From Muribaculaceae bacterium (GTDB taxonomy: Bacteria > Bacteroidota > Bacteroidia > Bacteroidales > Muribaculaceae), in contig JAEEVB010000116.1 of NCBI GenBank assembly GCA_016287065.1, positions 1-7,478 of the forward strand: a stretch of DNA of 7,478 bases, given 5' to 3'. Shown here one piece after another: positions 6,922-7,478 of this stretch. The translations under genes and the position numbers were made by a program. The notes beneath the pieces are model-generated. The model ran no database searches and was not told the DNA's origin. It worked only from the letters and a program-made list of their open reading frames with translations. Every line of letters starts with the position of its first letter. The stretch's first letter is position 1.

Positions 6922-6990
6922 TAGCCTCATAGCTGCTAGCTGCTAGCCACTAGCCGATAGCCGATAGCCGATAGCCAATAGCTTGTTAGC
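6922..6990. repeat. Degenerate heptanucleotide tandem repeat, TAGCNNN
   Basis: TAGC recurs at 6922, 6930, 6937, 6944, 6951, 6958, 6965, 6972, 6979 and 6987. From 6930 to 6978 the period is exactly 7 bp: TAGCTGC twice, TAGCCAC, TAGCCGA three times, TAGCCAA; the outermost units at 6922 and 6979 are 8 bp. The array starts 2 nt after the epimerase stop codon and ends before the terminator, so it lies in the 3' untranslated region between two convergent genes. Three identical TAGCCGA units suggest recent slippage or expansion. GCTAGC palindromes occur at 6935-6940 and 6942-6947. Confidence 0.9.
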
Positions 6991-7002
6991 CCTAAAGACA
7001 CA

Positions 7003-7035
7003 AAAAAATCCGCCTGAGATTCAGGCGGATTTTTT
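7003..7035. terminator. Strong bidirectional intrinsic terminator
   Basis: A perfect 15-bp inverted repeat: the left arm 7003-7017 (six A then TCCGCCTGA) pairs with the right arm 7021-7035 (TCAGGCGGA then six T) across a GAT loop. The GC-rich core is flanked by A residues on one side and T residues on the other, so it works as a terminator on both strands, which suits its place between the plus-strand epimerase gene and the minus-strand susD-like gene. Confidence 0.93.
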
Positions 7036-7065
7036 ATTATAAGCATCAAGCGATGCTATGCTTGA

Positions 7066-7478
7066 TTACCAGCCAGGGTTCTGACCCATAGCGGGGTTGA
7101 GGTCGATTTGTCCGCTTGGGATGGGGAACAGGTTGTACTTGGAATCCCAGATGCGCGGAGCACCATTGTTAGTGCAGTTGATGTAACCATCGGCATCAAG
7201 TGTAACCTTCGAAAGGTCGAGACCCTGCACACTCTTGAAGTCACCAATGTGAGCACCACGGCACAGATTAGGATGCTTCTGCGTGTCGAGCAGTTCAAGT
7301 TTGTTCCAGCGCTGCAGCGAGTAGTAACGGTCGTTCATGCAGAACATCATCTCAACGCGGCGTTCACGACGAACCTCCCAAATCAGGTTGCTCACACCCA
7401 TGTTGTTGGCGGGGTCAGCTTCGGGAGATACCGAGAGGTGAGGCATGTCCACACGGTCACGCAGCGTGTTGATCGACT
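7066..7478 (-). CDS. RagB/SusD-family outer-membrane lipoprotein, C-terminal part (5' end outside window)
   Basis: The minus-strand frame is open from the window edge to a TAA at 7066-7068, giving the last 137 or so residues. SusD-like proteins are surface lipoproteins that cap a SusC TonB-dependent transporter and bind glycans or peptides for import. The C-terminal family signature is clear in order: SINTLRDRVDMP, IWEVRRERRVEMMF followed by DRYYSLQRWNKLE, and a final NLFPIPSGQIDLNPAMGQNPGW. The internal GTG at about 7452 is not the start, since the frame continues upstream with conserved sequence; the signal peptide and lipobox lie outside the window. A susC partner is expected further upstream on the minus strand, to the right of this window. 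The bound substrate cannot be told from the C-terminus. The gene converges on the epimerase and shares its terminator. Confidence 0.95.
   Translation of the reverse strand, partial: SINTLRDRVDMPHLSVSPEADPANNMGVSNLIWEVRRERRVEMMFCMNDRYYSLQRWNKLELLDTQKHPNLCRGAHIGDFKSVQGLDLSKVTLDADGYINCTNNGAPRIWDSKYNLFPIPSGQIDLNPAMGQNPGW

Noticed and set aside
6922..6990. The heptamer array as a CRISPR array or an attachment site
   Set aside because: Units are 7 bp with no spacers, and no integrase or cas gene is present.

Overview
The window looks like a stretch of a Bacteroidales chromosome (phylum Bacteroidota), possibly a GC-richer member such as the Muribaculaceae or Prevotella groups; genus is not resolvable from sequence alone. 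The evidence is a SusD/RagB-type outer-membrane lipoprotein fragment at the right end, a TAnnTTTG promoter element of the Bacteroidota sigma factor type, few recognisable Shine-Dalgarno sequences with A/T-rich leaders instead, and a family-9 glycosyltransferase of the type I recall from Bacteroidota. No tRNA, rRNA, insertion sequence, CRISPR array, phage gene or integration site was seen.

Region 1 (about 2-4710, plus strand) is a tightly packed, probably co-transcribed block: the C-terminal part of an unidentified protein with a repetitive, Arg-rich tail; purD (fifth-gene-type purine synthesis, glycinamide ribonucleotide synthetase); a polytopic membrane protein of unknown function; pdxB (4-phosphoerythronate dehydrogenase, vitamin B6 synthesis); and a secreted SGNH/GDSL hydrolase. 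Gaps are 18, 23, 0 and 12 nt. The membrane protein and pdxB abut as TAA-ATG in the same reading frame. The block ends in one or two weak hairpins at 4712-4751.

Region 2 (about 4785-6920, plus strand) starts with a good Bacteroidota promoter and holds a two-gene envelope-glycan unit: a family-9 (heptosyltransferase-like) glycosyltransferase overlapping by 8 nt an extended short-chain dehydrogenase/epimerase. They probably act on LPS or another surface glycan, but their substrates cannot be read from the sequence.

Region 3 (6921-7478) begins with a degenerate 7-bp tandem repeat (TAGCNNN), then a strong bidirectional terminator with a perfect 15-bp stem, and then the convergent 3' end of a minus-strand susD-like gene that runs off the window and implies a glycan-utilisation locus to the right.

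I do not see a convincing new multi-gene system. The points most worth a second look are the heptamer array, the repetitive basic tail of the first protein, the unidentified membrane protein fused edge-to-edge to pdxB, and the cysteine clusters in the two envelope-glycan enzymes.
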